A stretch of DNA of 64,000 nt from Streptacidiphilus rugosus AM-16 (GTDB lineage: Bacteria; Actinomycetota; Actinomycetes; Streptomycetales; Streptomycetaceae). The translations under genes were made by a program, and so were the position numbers. The stretch spans positions 992,001 through 1,056,000 of the forward strand of contig NZ_JQMJ01000003.1 in the NCBI RefSeq assembly GCF_000744655.1, in the 5' to 3' direction. The notes beneath the pieces are model-generated. The model was given only the letters and a program-made list of their open reading frames with translations. It was not told the origin of the DNA and made no database searches. This document shows positions 10,047-19,646 of the stretch, piece by piece (position 1 is the first letter of the stretch; every line of letters begins with the position of its first letter).

Positions 10047-11609
10047 CTAGCGGGCGGGGTAGAGGGAGTAGCCGGGGAAGTTGCCGTAGAGCTTCTCCTC
10101 CGGGCCCTCAGGGCCGTAGGTGACGGCCTGGACCAGCAGGTCGCCGCCGACGAAGGCGCCCTTCCACGAGGCGCCGAGCCCGCCGAAGACCTCCTCGCGG
10201 TCGCCGCGCGAACGCGGCTTGTTGATGCCGACCTTGAAGGCCAGCAGGTCGGGCGCGACCCTGGCGGCGAACTCGGCGTCGTCCGTGGCGATGCTGGCGA
10301 CCAGGGAGCCGTTGCCCGCGTTCATCCCCGCCAGCAGCTCCGCCTCGGTGTCGACCAGCACGATCGAGTCCAGCGGCCCGAAGGGCTCGCTGTGCTGGAG
10401 GGTCCAGCTGCGCGGCGGGCTCAGCAGCGCGGCCGGGGCGATGTACGCGCCGGTGTCCTGGCCGTCGAGGAAGACGCCGTCGGCGAGCGTGCCCCGGTGC
10501 AGCGGGACGGCGCGGCCGGCGACGGCCTCGTCGAAGTGGCGGTGCAGCTCCGCCGCCTTCGCCGCGTGGATGACCGGGCCGAAGTCCAGCTCGGGCAGCG
10601 GCGCGTCCGCTTCGGGCACCGCCAGCGGGTGCCCGAAGCGCAGGCTGCCGAGGACGCCCAGGTAGGTCTCAAGGAACTGGGGGAACATCCGCCGTTGGAC
10701 CACGTAGCGGGGGTAGGCGGTGCAGCGCTGCTTGGCGTACTCGAAGCCCTTGCGCAGATGCGCGGCCAGCGTCGGCCAGTCGCTGAAGTCCCAGACGCCC
10801 CACGCGTTCAGGCCTTCCTGTTCCAGGAAGTGACGTCGGTTCAGGTCGGCCAGGGAGGTGGCCGCGCGGCGTCCGTTGGCGCGTCCGCCGACGAAGGCGA
10901 GCGCGCCGAGGCCCGGGGCGCGGATCAGCGCGTCGGCGATCTGGTTGCCCATGCCGGAGAGCAGCGTCACCGGCAGGCCCGCCCGGCGCATCAACGCGTG
11001 CGCCAGGGTGAGGCAGTGGAAGCCGCCCTGCGAGGGGGTCTTGGCGACCACCGCGTTCCCGGCCAGCAACTGCACCAGCTCCGCGTGGACCTGGACGCTC
11101 ATCGGGTAGTTCCAGCTCGCGATGTTGGAGACCGGACCCGGCAGCGGAGTGCGCGGGCTCGTGCCGGCGACGCCGAGCTGCCGGTCGATCTCGTCGAGGT
11201 ACCAGCGCACCCCGTCGAGGCAGCGGTCCACGTCGGCGCAGGCCAGCCGCCACGGCTTGCCGATCTCCCAGACCAGCAGCATCGCCAGCAGCTCGCGCTG
11301 CGCGGCCAGCGCGTCGACGGCGGCCGACACCCGCGCCCTGCGCTCGTCCAGCGGGGTCCTCGACCAGGCGGCGTGCTCGGCGATCGCGAACCGGACGGCG
11401 GCGTCGGCCTCTTGGATGCCGATGCGCGGCGGCCCGGGGATCGGACTGCCGTCGAGCGGCGTGGAGTGCTCGCCGGGGGCGCCGACGGCGTGCCAGTCGC
11501 CGCGGACCAGGTTGAGCAGGCGGTCGGGTGCGAAGGCCTCGGGCGCGGCGGCGAGACAGCGGGCGTAGGTGTCGCTCCAGGACGTTCCTGGCTTCAGGAC
11601 GAGGGTCAC
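10047..11609 (-). CDS. Aldehyde dehydrogenase family protein
   Basis: A 520-residue NAD(P)-dependent aldehyde dehydrogenase. The GTG start at 11609 is preceded by CAGGAG. The nucleotide-binding part contains SNIASWNYPMSVQVHAELVQ, and the catalytic pair is visible as E in EQEGLNAW and C in KQRCTAYPRY. The C-terminal EPFGPLDSIVLVDT and VGINKPRSRGDREEVFGGLGAS follow the family pattern. The N-terminus is longer than in classical ALDHs and begins VTLVLKPGTSWSDTYARC. It sits between the reductase and a TetR regulator of the same orientation; the aldehyde used is unknown. Confidence 0.88.
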   Translation of the reverse strand: MTLVLKPGTSWSDTYARCLAAAPEAFAPDRLLNLVRGDWHAVGAPGEHSTPLDGSPIPGPPRIGIQEADAAVRFAIAEHAAWSRTPLDERRARVSAAVDALAAQRELLAMLLVWEIGKPWRLACADVDRCLDGVRWYLDEIDRQLGVAGTSPRTPLPGPVSNIASWNYPMSVQVHAELVQLLAGNAVVAKTPSQGGFHCLTLAHALMRRAGLPVTLLSGMGNQIADALIRAPGLGALAFVGGRANGRRAATSLADLNRRHFLEQEGLNAWGVWDFSDWPTLAAHLRKGFEYAKQRCTAYPRYVVQRRMFPQFLETYLGVLGSLRFGHPLAVPEADAPLPELDFGPVIHAAKAAELHRHFDEAVAGRAVPLHRGTLADGVFLDGQDTGAYIAPAALLSPPRSWTLQHSEPFGPLDSIVLVDTEAELLAGMNAGNGSLVASIATDDAEFAARVAPDLLAFKVGINKPRSRGDREEVFGGLGASWKGAFVGGDLLVQAVTYGPEGPEEKLYGNFPGYSLYPAR

Positions 11610-11891
11610 GGCAGCTCCTGGGATACGGGCGAGAATGACCGGAGAGCGTGGCGTGGCCGCGTGACAGCGTGCTGTGCGGATGTTGCACAGGCCACCCACC
11701 GGACAGGCTCGCAGGACGCGCCGGAGGTTGGTACAGGCGTGCGCCCCGTGGTGACCTGTCTCACGTCCAGGCCCTCGGGGCGTTCGTCGGGAGCAGCGCT
11801 CGTCCCACCTGACGACGGTAACCGCGGATCAGCGGCTCCGCAGGTCAGGACGGCCAGGGGCGGGGGAGCGACGGGGGAGGGCCGGAGGGGC

Positions 11892-12503
11892 TCAGGCGTC
11901 GGCGGGGGTCTTGCCGATCCGGTCGGCCACGTCGAGCGCGATGCGCAGGGCCGCGTCGCGGCGGGCGGGCTCGTCCGGGAGCTCGGGCAGGTCGCGCACG
12001 TCCTGCTCGCAGTGGTGCGCGTCGGCCACGAAGGCGGCGACGTTGATGGTCATCAGGGCGACGGCGGCGCGGACCCGGTCCTCGAAGCTCGGGTTCGGCC
12101 CCTGCATCAGCCGGGTCAGCACGATCATCCGCTCCTTGAACGCGTTGCCGGCGTTCAGCTCGCGCAGGGTGGGCTGGTTCTCGTGGAAGAACCGCAGCAT
12201 CGGCTGCCGGTCCGCCATGCCCTCGGCGAAGCGGCGCAGGATCTCGTCCCGCACCTCGGCGCTGTACTCCTGCTGCTCGCCCCAGGCGATGGCCTCCTCG
12301 ATCGGCGCGGACATGCTGGCCACGATCCCGGCGAGGATGTCCTCCTTGGTGCGGAAGTGGTAGTACAACGCGGCTTTGGTGACGCCCAGACGGTCGGCGA
12401 TCTCGCGCAGCGAGGTCTTCTCGTAGCCGTGCTCCACGAACAGCTCCAGGGCCACGTCGAGAATGCGTGCCCGGGTGTCGCCGCGGGGGGTCTGGGTGGT
12501 CAT
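11892..12503 (-). CDS. TetR/AcrR family transcriptional regulator
   Basis: A 203-residue repressor-type protein. The N-terminal helix-turn-helix is clear (ARILDVALELFVEHGYEKTS, then IADRLGVTKAALYYHFRTKE). The rest is an all-helical ligand domain with no recognisable specificity. Its upstream region carries TACTAGCCGGTC at 12594-12605, which matches 10 of 12 bases of TACCAACCGGTC at 9190-9201 upstream of the ferritin-like gene; both could be operators for this protein, but that is inference. Confidence 0.9.
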   Translation of the reverse strand: MTTQTPRGDTRARILDVALELFVEHGYEKTSLREIADRLGVTKAALYYHFRTKEDILAGIVASMSAPIEEAIAWGEQQEYSAEVRDEILRRFAEGMADRQPMLRFFHENQPTLRELNAGNAFKERMIVLTRLMQGPNPSFEDRVRAAVALMTINVAAFVADAHHCEQDVRDLPELPDEPARRDAALRIALDVADRIGKTPADA

Positions 12504-12632
12504 GGCTTCTTCTCGCTCCGCCTGTGGTGTGGTGCGCCCCGGAAGGCCGCACTGCCCCGTTCTCGGGATGAGCTTAGCGTGCTCCGATCAGGGTACTAGC
12601 CGGTCGTCAAGTAAGCGAGAGCGGGTGGGACC

Positions 12633-13511
12633 TCAACGCGGGAGCCGGTAGACGCCCGGCGCGACCGGCTCGACCAGTCCGTCGGCGACCAGCCCGTCCA
12701 GCGCCCTGGCCCGCTGGACGCCGTCCGGCCACACCGCGTCCAGCGTCGCCTGGGCGACGCTGTCCGGGGCGTCCCGCAGGACCGCCAGCAGCTTCCCGCG
12801 GACCTGGCGGTCCGTGCCCTCGTAGCTCTGCCCGCGCCGGGCCGGCCCCTCGTACGGCGGACTCCCCGCCAGCCGCCAGGCGCAGGACCGCTGCACGGGG
12901 CAGGCCCCGCACTCCGGGCTGCGCGCGGTGCAGACGAGTGCGCCGAGCTCCATCACGGCGACGGCCCAGGTGGCGGCGGTCTCCGGCAGCTCCGGCAGCA
13001 GCGCGGCGGCGGTGCGCCGCTCGGCGGCCGTGGTGGCGTTGGCCGGGTACTCCTGCCCGCTCACCGCCCGGGCGAAGACCCGTCGCACGTTCGTGTCCAG
13101 CACGGCGTGCCGCTGACGGAAGGCGAAGGACGCGACGGCGGCGGCGGTGTACTCGCCCACGCCCGGCAGCGCGAGCAGCGCGGCGTGGTCCTCGGGGACC
13201 TCGCCGCCGTGCCGCTCGGTGATGGCCACGGCCGCGCCGTGCAGCCGCAGTGCGCGGCGGGGGTACCCCAGCCGCCCCCACGCCCGGACGGCCTCGCCGG
13301 CAGGCTCCTCGGCCAACGCCTCCGGCGTCGGCCAACGGCGGATCCACTCCTCGTACACGGGGAGCACGCGTTTCACCGGGGTCTGCTGCAGCATGAACTC
13401 ACTGACCATGACGCCCCACGGCGTCGCCCCCGCCTCCCGCCACGGCAGGCTCCGCGCGGCGACGGAGTACCAGGCGAGTATCGGCCGATGCAGTGCGTGT
13501 GCGGTATCCAT
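12633..13511 (-). CDS. mutY: A/G-specific adenine glycosylase MutY
   Basis: A 292-residue base-excision repair glycosylase that removes adenine opposite 8-oxoguanine. The ATG at 13511 gives a normal N-terminus (LAWYSVAARSLPWRE). Catalytic Glu is in SEFMLQQTPVKRV, the helix-hairpin-helix is LLALPGVGEYTAAAV with the catalytic Asp in VLDTNVRRVF, and the [4Fe-4S] ligands are the four Cys of CTARSPECGACPVQRSC (C-x6-C-x2-C-x5-C). The C-terminal NUDIX-like 8-oxoG recognition domain of E. coli MutY is absent; instead a winged-helix-like segment ends the protein, as in other actinobacterial members. Confidence 0.95.
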   Translation of the reverse strand: MDTAHALHRPILAWYSVAARSLPWREAGATPWGVMVSEFMLQQTPVKRVLPVYEEWIRRWPTPEALAEEPAGEAVRAWGRLGYPRRALRLHGAAVAITERHGGEVPEDHAALLALPGVGEYTAAAVASFAFRQRHAVLDTNVRRVFARAVSGQEYPANATTAAERRTAAALLPELPETAATWAVAVMELGALVCTARSPECGACPVQRSCAWRLAGSPPYEGPARRGQSYEGTDRQVRGKLLAVLRDAPDSVAQATLDAVWPDGVQRARALDGLVADGLVEPVAPGVYRLPR

Positions 13512-13544
13512 GGCGCACCCGATCCTATCGGTGCGGCGCGCCGC

Positions 13545-13733
13545 CCGAGGGGCGCGAGGCTCCGCTGACGTCCGCCTCCGGCGCGTGCGTGCGGGCAGGT
13601 CGCCGAGGAGAGCCGGTTCCGACACCTCAGGGGCGCGAGGAACTGCGCGACAAGCCACCGGCGACCGGACGGTCCCCACTTGGACAGGGCCATCCGCACC
13701 GGGTGGTTGCTCGTGCAGTTCCTCGCGCCCCTG
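13545..13733. repeat. Intergenic hairpin repeat, copy 1 (modules A and B)
   Basis: Module B (13628-13733) is a 106-base near-palindrome: left arm CAGGGGCGCGAGGAACTGCG, right arm CGTGCAGTTCCTCGCGCCCC then TG. Compared with other copies, a G in the left arm is A and its partner C in the right arm is T, so pairing is kept. Module A (13545-13590) is an AGGGGCGCGAGGCTC-like head followed by CCTCCGGCGCGTG, also seen at 38852 and 44821. It lies between the histidine kinase stop and the mutY start. Confidence 0.8.
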
Positions 13734-13769
13734 GGGGCGTGGGAACGGCCCGCCGGTGCCAAGCGCGCG

Positions 13770-15218
13770 TCAGAGCCGGAGGTTCAGGGTCTGGGTCAGC
13801 CAGTTGCGTTCGGCAGGGGTGTGGAAGGGGACGCCGCGGAGCGGGAGGCGGAGGGTGACGCGGGTGCCGTGGCCGCCGGGGGCGTCGGAGAGCGAGACGG
13901 TCCCGCCGTGCAACGCGGCCTGCTGGGCGACCAGCGTCATGCCGAGGCCGGAGCCGGGGCTGTTCGGGCCGCGGGTGAAGCGGTCGAAGACCGACGCGCG
14001 GAGGGCGGGCGGGATGCCGGGGCCCCGGTCGTCGACCGTCAGCAGCGCCGAGCCCTCCCGGCCGTCGGTGACCGTCAGCGAGACCGCCACCCGCGCGGGC
14101 TCGCCGGGCGCGTGCCCGTGCACCACCGCGTTCGTCAGCAGGTTCGTCACCAGGATCTTCAGGCCGGGTTCCCAGCCGCGCACGCGGACCCCGAAGCCGC
14201 CGGTCAGCGTCAGCGACGCGTCCGGCCGGGCGCGGGCCACCGACTGGACGCAGGAGTCGACCAGCTCGCCCAGGTCCAGGTCGGTGAAGGCCTCCTCCTC
14301 GACCAGGTCGCCGCGCGCCAGCGTCCGCAGCGCGGTCAGCAGCTCCAGCAGGCGCGCGTGCTCGCCGCGCAGATCGGAGACGACCTCCGCGCGTTCCTCG
14401 GCCGCCAGGCCGGGGTGCGCGGCGAGGATGTCGAGGTTGGTCTGCATGGACATCAGCGGCGTGCGCAGCTCGTGCGAGGCCGCGGAGGCGAACGCGCGGG
14501 CGGTCTCCAGTGCTTCGCCCGTTCGCGCCGCCTGCTGGTCGTAGCGGGCGAGCACCGTGCTCAGGGACGCCGCGAGCTCGTCGACCTCGGAGACGCCCGA
14601 GCGGCGGTGCCGGAAGTTCTCCGCGCCCTCGGCCGGGTCGAGCTCGGCCGCGCGGGCGCTGAGCGAGCGCAGCGAGCGGGTCGCCCGGCGGGCCAGCCCG
14701 AGCGTCAGCAGCCCGGCCAGCGGGGCCGCCAGCAGCGCGACCAGCAGCACCCGGCCGCGCACCGCGGCCTGCTGTGCGTGGTCCTGGCCGACCGGCGAGA
14801 AGACCCAGAGCGTTCCCGCCTGCCCGCCGGGCACCGCGACCGCGCGGCCGACCGCGCGGAAGCCCGCGACCGTCACCGCGCTGCCGGTCGGCTGCGGCAG
14901 CGCGACGCCGGCGGCCGGGCGCGGACCCCCGGAGATGACGTCCACGCCCTGGGCGTCGGTGACCTCCACGCCGGCGTTCAACGCCGCGTCGAGGACGCGG
15001 CGGCCCTGGTTCTGGACGACCTTCGGCCGGCCGGCCCGGTTCGCGGCCAGCTCCCGCTGCACGTCGGGGACGAGTGCCACGGACAGCGAGCGCAGCTGGG
15101 AGTCCTGCTGCTGCCGGATGTCGTGGTTGACCAGTCCGAGCAGCAGCGCGCCCGCGGCCAGCACCAGCAGCGGGACGGCCAGTGCGACCGTCAGCGCCAG
15201 TCGTGTGGAGAGTTTCAT
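13770..15218 (-). CDS. Two-component sensor histidine kinase
   Basis: A 482-residue membrane kinase. TM1 spans about residues 8-30, an extracytoplasmic sensor domain about 31-150, TM2 about 156-176, followed by a HAMP linker. The phosphoacceptor is H249 in the H-box ASHELRTPL; the N-box is LVTNLLTNAVVHG, G1 is DDRGPGIP and G2 SGLGMTLV. The ATG start overlaps the stop of the response regulator (ATGA, 15215-15218), so the pair is translationally coupled with the regulator first. The signal sensed is not evident. Confidence 0.92.
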   Translation of the reverse strand: MKLSTRLALTVALAVPLLVLAAGALLLGLVNHDIRQQQDSQLRSLSVALVPDVQRELAANRAGRPKVVQNQGRRVLDAALNAGVEVTDAQGVDVISGGPRPAAGVALPQPTGSAVTVAGFRAVGRAVAVPGGQAGTLWVFSPVGQDHAQQAAVRGRVLLVALLAAPLAGLLTLGLARRATRSLRSLSARAAELDPAEGAENFRHRRSGVSEVDELAASLSTVLARYDQQAARTGEALETARAFASAASHELRTPLMSMQTNLDILAAHPGLAAEERAEVVSDLRGEHARLLELLTALRTLARGDLVEEEAFTDLDLGELVDSCVQSVARARPDASLTLTGGFGVRVRGWEPGLKILVTNLLTNAVVHGHAPGEPARVAVSLTVTDGREGSALLTVDDRGPGIPPALRASVFDRFTRGPNSPGSGLGMTLVAQQAALHGGTVSLSDAPGGHGTRVTLRLPLRGVPFHTPAERNWLTQTLNLRL

Positions 15219-15922
15219 CTCCCTGCCCCGTCCGTCGGCTCCTTCGGCAGGCGCAGCACGAAGCCGACGCCCCGCACGGTGTGCAGCAGGCGCGGACGCC
15301 CGCCCTCCTCCAGCTTGCGGCGCAGATAGCTGACGAAGGTGTCCACGGCGTCGGTGCGCACGTCGAAGTCGTAGCCCCAGACGCGGTCCAGCAGCTGGTC
15401 CCGGGTCAGCACCAGGCCGGGGTTGCGCACGAACTGCTCCAGCAGCGCGAACTCGCGGCGGGTGAGCCGCAGCTCGGTGCTGTCGCGGAACGCCTGGCGG
15501 GTGGTCGGGTTCACCACCAGCGGGCCCGCCTGGAGCACCTCCGTCGGCGGGGGCGCGGTCCGGCGGCGCAGCAGCGCGTGCAGCCTGAGCACCAGCTCCT
15601 CCAGCGCGAAGGGCTTGATCAGGTAGTCGTCCGCCCCGGCCTGCAGCCCGGCGACCCGGTCGGCCAGCTCGTCGAGCGCCGAGAGCATCAGCACCGGGGT
15701 CTCGTCGCCCTCGGCGCGGATCCGGCGGCACACCTCGGTCCCGGTGAGACCCGGCATCGAGACGTCCAGGACCAGCACGTCAGGGGCGGCCGTGGCGACC
15801 AGGTCCAGGGCGGCCGCCCCGTCGGCGGCGAGCAGCACGGTGAAGCCGCTGAGCCGCAGCCCGCGCTCCAGGGAACGACGGATCGCCGCGTCGTCGTCGA
15901 CGACCAGCACGCGTCCGGCCAT
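15215..15922 (-). CDS. OmpR/PhoB-family response regulator
   Basis: A 235-residue regulator. The receiver domain has the acidic pocket at D9-D11, phosphoacceptor D53 (VLDVSMPG) and the conserved Lys in DDYLIKPF. The winged-helix DNA-binding domain contains LTRREFALLEQFVRNPGLVL and a YDFDVRTDAVDTFVSYLRRK recognition region. It is the first gene of an operon with the histidine kinase. Targets cannot be read from the window. Confidence 0.93.
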   Translation of the reverse strand: MAGRVLVVDDDAAIRRSLERGLRLSGFTVLLAADGAAALDLVATAAPDVLVLDVSMPGLTGTEVCRRIRAEGDETPVLMLSALDELADRVAGLQAGADDYLIKPFALEELVLRLHALLRRRTAPPPTEVLQAGPLVVNPTTRQAFRDSTELRLTRREFALLEQFVRNPGLVLTRDQLLDRVWGYDFDVRTDAVDTFVSYLRRKLEEGGRPRLLHTVRGVGFVLRLPKEPTDGAGR

Positions 15923-16061
15923 AACGCCTCCAGCCCGAATGCCAGCCGAGTGGCCCAGTACTGACCGTCAGTCGGCTCAACAGGACGATGATCTGAAAGA
16001 AGAAGCGGCAGGTACGGCGGTGTTGCACAGAGCAGGGGTGGAACTCTCGTAAGGTTTGCTC

Positions 16062-16901
16062 GTGCCTTCTCTGCGCAATCCCGTCGGACCGCTGCCCGCG
16101 TCAATCTACTGGCGGCGTCGTCTCGTCGTGCTGGCGGCCCTCGCGAGCGCGGTGACGCTGGTGTCCGTGCTGGCGTTCGGGGGCGGTGGAGGCAAGCAGC
16201 CGACCGCCGGGGGCGTGAACACCCCGGCCGGCTCGATCACGCCGGGACCGACGGGCGGACACGGTTCGACCGGCTCCAACGACGGCGCGGTGGGCGGCTC
16301 GGGCAGCGCGACGCCGAGCGCCGGCACGCCGACGGGCTCGCCGACCGGTGAGCCGGTGGTGACCGGGCCGGGCGGCTCGGGCGGCGGCTCCGGTGGCTCC
16401 GGCGGCGCGACGGGCTCCACGAGCTCGACGGGATCCGGTTCCGGCGGGACGCTGGCGGCGAACCAGCCGGGCACGATGAACCTGCCCGCCTGCAACTCGG
16501 CCGACCTGGACCTGTCGCTCACCAGCACCGCGCAGACCTACACCTCCTCCGAGTTCCCCGCCTTCCACCTGGGGATCACCAACACCGGCGGCGGCGCCTG
16601 CCGGGTCGACCTCGGTGCGAAGTCGGCGGTCCTGACCGTCACCTCGGACACCGGCGCGCAGGTGTGGTCCTCCGGCGACTGCCCCAAGGACGCCTCGGCC
16701 CAGTGGTACGCCGTGCCCGCGGCCGGGGGTGGCCCGCTCAACGCCGTGTTCGGCTGGGGCCGGACGACCTCCAGGCCCGGCTGCACGCCCGGCAACGGCG
16801 GCAGCGCGGCGGCGGCGGGGACGTACGTGGCCCACATCGCCATCGGCGGCGTCTCGGCGCAGCCGCAGCACTGGTTCAAGCTGGCCCCCTTCGGGAGCTG
16901 A
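16062..16901 (+). CDS. Membrane-anchored protein with extracytoplasmic DUF4232-like domain
   Basis: A 279-residue protein. The GTG at 16062 is preceded by GTAAGG. A basic N-terminus precedes one TM helix (about residues 20-40), then a long Gly/Ser/Thr linker (about 45-140), then a compact beta domain from PACNSADLDLS to the end with four Cys that could form disulphides (CNSAD, ACRVDL, GDCPKD, RPGCTPG). Such a domain is typical of exported actinobacterial proteins of unknown function. It diverges from the two-component operon across 139 bases and could be a target, which is only a guess. Confidence 0.7.
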   Translation: MPSLRNPVGPLPASIYWRRRLVVLAALASAVTLVSVLAFGGGGGKQPTAGGVNTPAGSITPGPTGGHGSTGSNDGAVGGSGSATPSAGTPTGSPTGEPVVTGPGGSGGGSGGSGGATGSTSSTGSGSGGTLAANQPGTMNLPACNSADLDLSLTSTAQTYTSSEFPAFHLGITNTGGGACRVDLGAKSAVLTVTSDTGAQVWSSGDCPKDASAQWYAVPAAGGGPLNAVFGWGRTTSRPGCTPGNGGSAAAAGTYVAHIAIGGVSAQPQHWFKLAPFGS

Positions 16902-17000
16902 CCGGCCGGGCGCTCGCCGCCTCCGCCGAACGGGTGAGTCGTCAGATAGTCCGGTATGTCCGGGCGGCGGCGATCGGGGCCAGCGCCGAAGCTGGTACGC

Positions 17001-18419
17001 ATGGCGTCGAACAACGCAGTTCCCGCACGACCGGGCGAGCCGGCCGCAGCGCCCGACACGGCTGAGGCCCCCGGCCCGGCGCAGCTCAAGGCGGTGCTGC
17101 TCAGCCCCGGCTACCTCAAGCTGCTGGTGCTCGCCGCCCTGGTGGGGATCCCCGTCTCCCTGGTGGCCTTCGGCTTCGTCAGCCTGGAGCACCAGTTGCA
17201 GCACTGGGTCTGGGAGTCGTCGCCCGACGCACTCGGCTACTCCACCCCGCCCTGGTGGTGGCCGCTGCCGACCCTCACACTCGCCGGGCTGCTGATCGCG
17301 CCGGTGCTGATCCTGATGCCCGGCCACGGCGGCCACCTGCCGGTGCAGGGGATGGGCGGCCCGCCGCTGCCGCCGAAGGCGGTGCCGTCCGTCGTCTGCG
17401 CCGCCCTGATCGCGCTGCCGCTGGGCGCGGCGCTCGGCCCCGAGGCGCCGCTGATGGCGCTCGGCGGCGGGCTCGCCCTGCTGGCGGTCAGACGCCGGCA
17501 GCTGGACGCGAACCCCAAGCTCGGCGCGGTCGTGAGCGCGGCGGGCTCCTCGGCGGCGATCTCGACGATCTTCGGCAACCCGCTGGTCGCCGGCGTGATG
17601 ATGCTGGAGGCCGCCGGTCTCGGCGGCCCGCAACTGCTGCTGCTGATCGTGCCCTGCCTGCTCGCCAGCGGCATCGGCGCGCTGGTCTTCACCGGCTTCG
17701 GCCACTGGACCGGCCTCGGCATCGGCGCGCTCTCGCTTCCCTCGGTCCCCAAGAGCGGCATCCCCGACGCCGCGGAGCTCCTGTGGACGCTGCCGGTGGC
17801 CGCGCTCATCGCGCTGGTCGTGGTCGGCGTGCAGGCGCTGGGCTGGCAGACCGCGGCGTTCGCGCGCCGCCGCGCGGGGCAGCCCACGGCCGTGCCGACG
17901 GCCCTGCGGACGCTCCTGTGCGCGGTCGCGGTCGGCGTCGCCATCGCCGCCTACGCGCTCTGCACCGGGCGTTCCCCCGAGGACGCGGCGCTCTCCGGTC
18001 AGATCACCCTGGCCCAGATCGCCGAGCAGCCGGCCTCCTGGGGCATCGGCACGCTGGTGCTGCTGGTCCTCTTCAAGGGCCTGGCCTGGGGGTTCAGCCT
18101 CGGTTCACTGCGCGGCGGACCGATCTTCCCCGCCCTGATGGTCGGGGCCGCCGCGGGGGTCGCCTGCGGTGGACTGCCCGGCCTCGGGATCCCGTCCGGC
18201 TTCGCGGTCGGCCTCGCCGCGGCGGGCACGGCGATCACCGGGCTTCCGGTGACGTCGACGCTGCTGGCGATGCTGCTGATCGGCGACAGCGTCGGAGAGG
18301 TGACCCCGCTGCTGATCGTCTCCTCGGTGGTGGCCTTCATCGTCTCGACGAAGTTCCGCTTCCGCCCGGAGACGGCGCGTCAGAGTAGCGGCCCGTCAGA
18401 GCCGGAGCGTCAGACGTAG
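17001..18419 (+). CDS. ClC-family chloride channel/transporter
   Basis: A 472-residue polytopic membrane protein with about ten hydrophobic segments. The ion-path signature is [16 protein letters not shown] (GREGP-like, here GPEAP), and the C-terminal half has [20 protein letters not shown] and the helix [20 protein letters not shown]. There are no CBS domains. I chose the ATG at 17001 (MASNNAV); an ATG at 16956 would add 15 basic residues, and neither has a good ribosome binding site. Its stop overlaps the 3' end of disA on the other strand by 10 bases. Confidence 0.85.
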   Translation: MASNNAVPARPGEPAAAPDTAEAPGPAQLKAVLLSPGYLKLLVLAALVGIPVSLVAFGFVSLEHQLQHWVWESSPDALGYSTPPWWWPLPTLTLAGLLIAPVLILMPGHGGHLPVQGMGGPPLPPKAVPSVVCAALIALPLGAALGPEAPLMALGGGLALLAVRRRQLDANPKLGAVVSAAGSSAAISTIFGNPLVAGVMMLEAAGLGGPQLLLLIVPCLLASGIGALVFTGFGHWTGLGIGALSLPSVPKSGIPDAAELLWTLPVAALIALVVVGVQALGWQTAAFARRRAGQPTAVPTALRTLLCAVAVGVAIAAYALCTGRSPEDAALSGQITLAQIAEQPASWGIGTLVLLVLFKGLAWGFSLGSLRGGPIFPALMVGAAAGVACGGLPGLGIPSGFAVGLAAAGTAITGLPVTSTLLAMLLIGDSVGEVTPLLIVSSVVAFIVSTKFRFRPETARQSSGPSEPERQT

Positions 18420-19516
18420 CGCTCCAGGATCGACGACTCCGCCAGCCGCGACAGCCCCTCGCGGACCGAGCGGGCACGGGACTCGCCGACGCCCTCGACC
18501 GTCTGCAGATCGTCGATGCTCGCGGCCAGCAGTTTCTGCAGCCCGCCGAAGTGCTCGACCAGCCGCTCGATGACCGTGTTGGGCAGCCGGGGCACCTTCG
18601 CCAGCAGGCGGTAGCCGCGCGGGCTGACCGCCGAGTCCAGGGCCTCGGGCGTGCCGGGGTAGCCCAGCGCCTTGGCGACCGTCTGGATCTCCAGCAGCTC
18701 GGAGTGGGTCAGCGCCTCCAGGTCCGTCAGCACGTCCTGGACGGTGCGGCCGCGCTTGGCCGCGCGCTCGGGGAAGTAGTCCCTGGCGACCAGCTCGCGG
18801 TCCGGCTCGACGCCGGCGATCAGCTCGTCCAGCTGGAGCGAGAGCAGGCGGCCGTCGGTGCCCAGCTCGACCACGTACCCGGCGATCTCACTCGCGATCA
18901 GGCGGACCATCTCCTGCCGCTGCGCCACCGCGGCGACGTCACGGACCGTCACCAGGTCCTCGATCTCCAGGGCGGAGAGCGTGCCGGAGACCTCGTCCAG
19001 CCGGAGCTTGTAGCGCTCCAGCGTGGCCAGCGCCTGGTTGGCGCGGGAGAGGATCGCGGCCGAGTCCTCGATGACCCGGCGGGCGCCGTTGACGTAGAGG
19101 GCGATCAGCCGCATCGACTGGCTGACCGAGACGACCGGAAAGCCGGTCTGCTTGTTGACGCGCTCGGCGGTGCGGTGCCGGGTGCCCGTCTCCTCGGTGG
19201 GGATGTCCGCGTCCGGGACGAGCTGGACGCCGGCGCGCACGATCTTCGAGATGTCCTTGTCGATCACGACGGCGCCGTCGAGCTTGCACAGCTCGCGCAG
19301 GCGGGTCGCGGAGAACTCGACGTCGAGCACGAAACCGCCGGTGCAGAGCGCCTCGACCTGCTTGTCGAAGCCCACGACGATGAGCCCGCCGGTGCGGCCG
19401 CGCAGCACGCGTTCGAGGCCGTCACGCAGCGCGGTACCAGGGGCGACGGCACTGAGGGAGGCCCGGAGAAGGGCCTCCTCGCGGGAGGAGCGATCCGCCC
19501 GGTCGTTGGCTGCCAC
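18410..19516 (-). CDS. disA: DNA integrity scanning diadenylate cyclase DisA
   Basis: A 368-residue c-di-AMP synthase that scans DNA and makes the second messenger from two ATP. The DAC domain shows the DGA motif ([11 protein letters not shown]) and the RHR motif ([10 protein letters not shown]); a helical linker and a C-terminal helix-hairpin-helix DNA-binding domain ([19 protein letters not shown]) follow. The GTG at 19516 is chosen because GGAGGAG lies 8 bases upstream and homologues begin VAAND; an ATG at 19552 would add 12 residues. The adjacent radA is on the same strand, as in other actinobacteria and Bacillus, where DisA and RadA functionally interact. Confidence 0.95.
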   Translation of the reverse strand: MAANDRADRSSREEALLRASLSAVAPGTALRDGLERVLRGRTGGLIVVGFDKQVEALCTGGFVLDVEFSATRLRELCKLDGAVVIDKDISKIVRAGVQLVPDADIPTEETGTRHRTAERVNKQTGFPVVSVSQSMRLIALYVNGARRVIEDSAAILSRANQALATLERYKLRLDEVSGTLSALEIEDLVTVRDVAAVAQRQEMVRLIASEIAGYVVELGTDGRLLSLQLDELIAGVEPDRELVARDYFPERAAKRGRTVQDVLTDLEALTHSELLEIQTVAKALGYPGTPEALDSAVSPRGYRLLAKVPRLPNTVIERLVEHFGGLQKLLAASIDDLQTVEGVGESRARSVREGLSRLAESSILERYV

Positions 19517-19646
19517 GGGGGCGACTCCTCCGGTGGGGTGCGGTGTGCGCATACGAGTTTACCGATGACCGCCCGTGCATGTGCCCGGATATCGCGCGTG
19601 CGGGCCCGGTTCGTGGTCGGAGGGAGGGCGTCGGCGCAGCTCGTGA

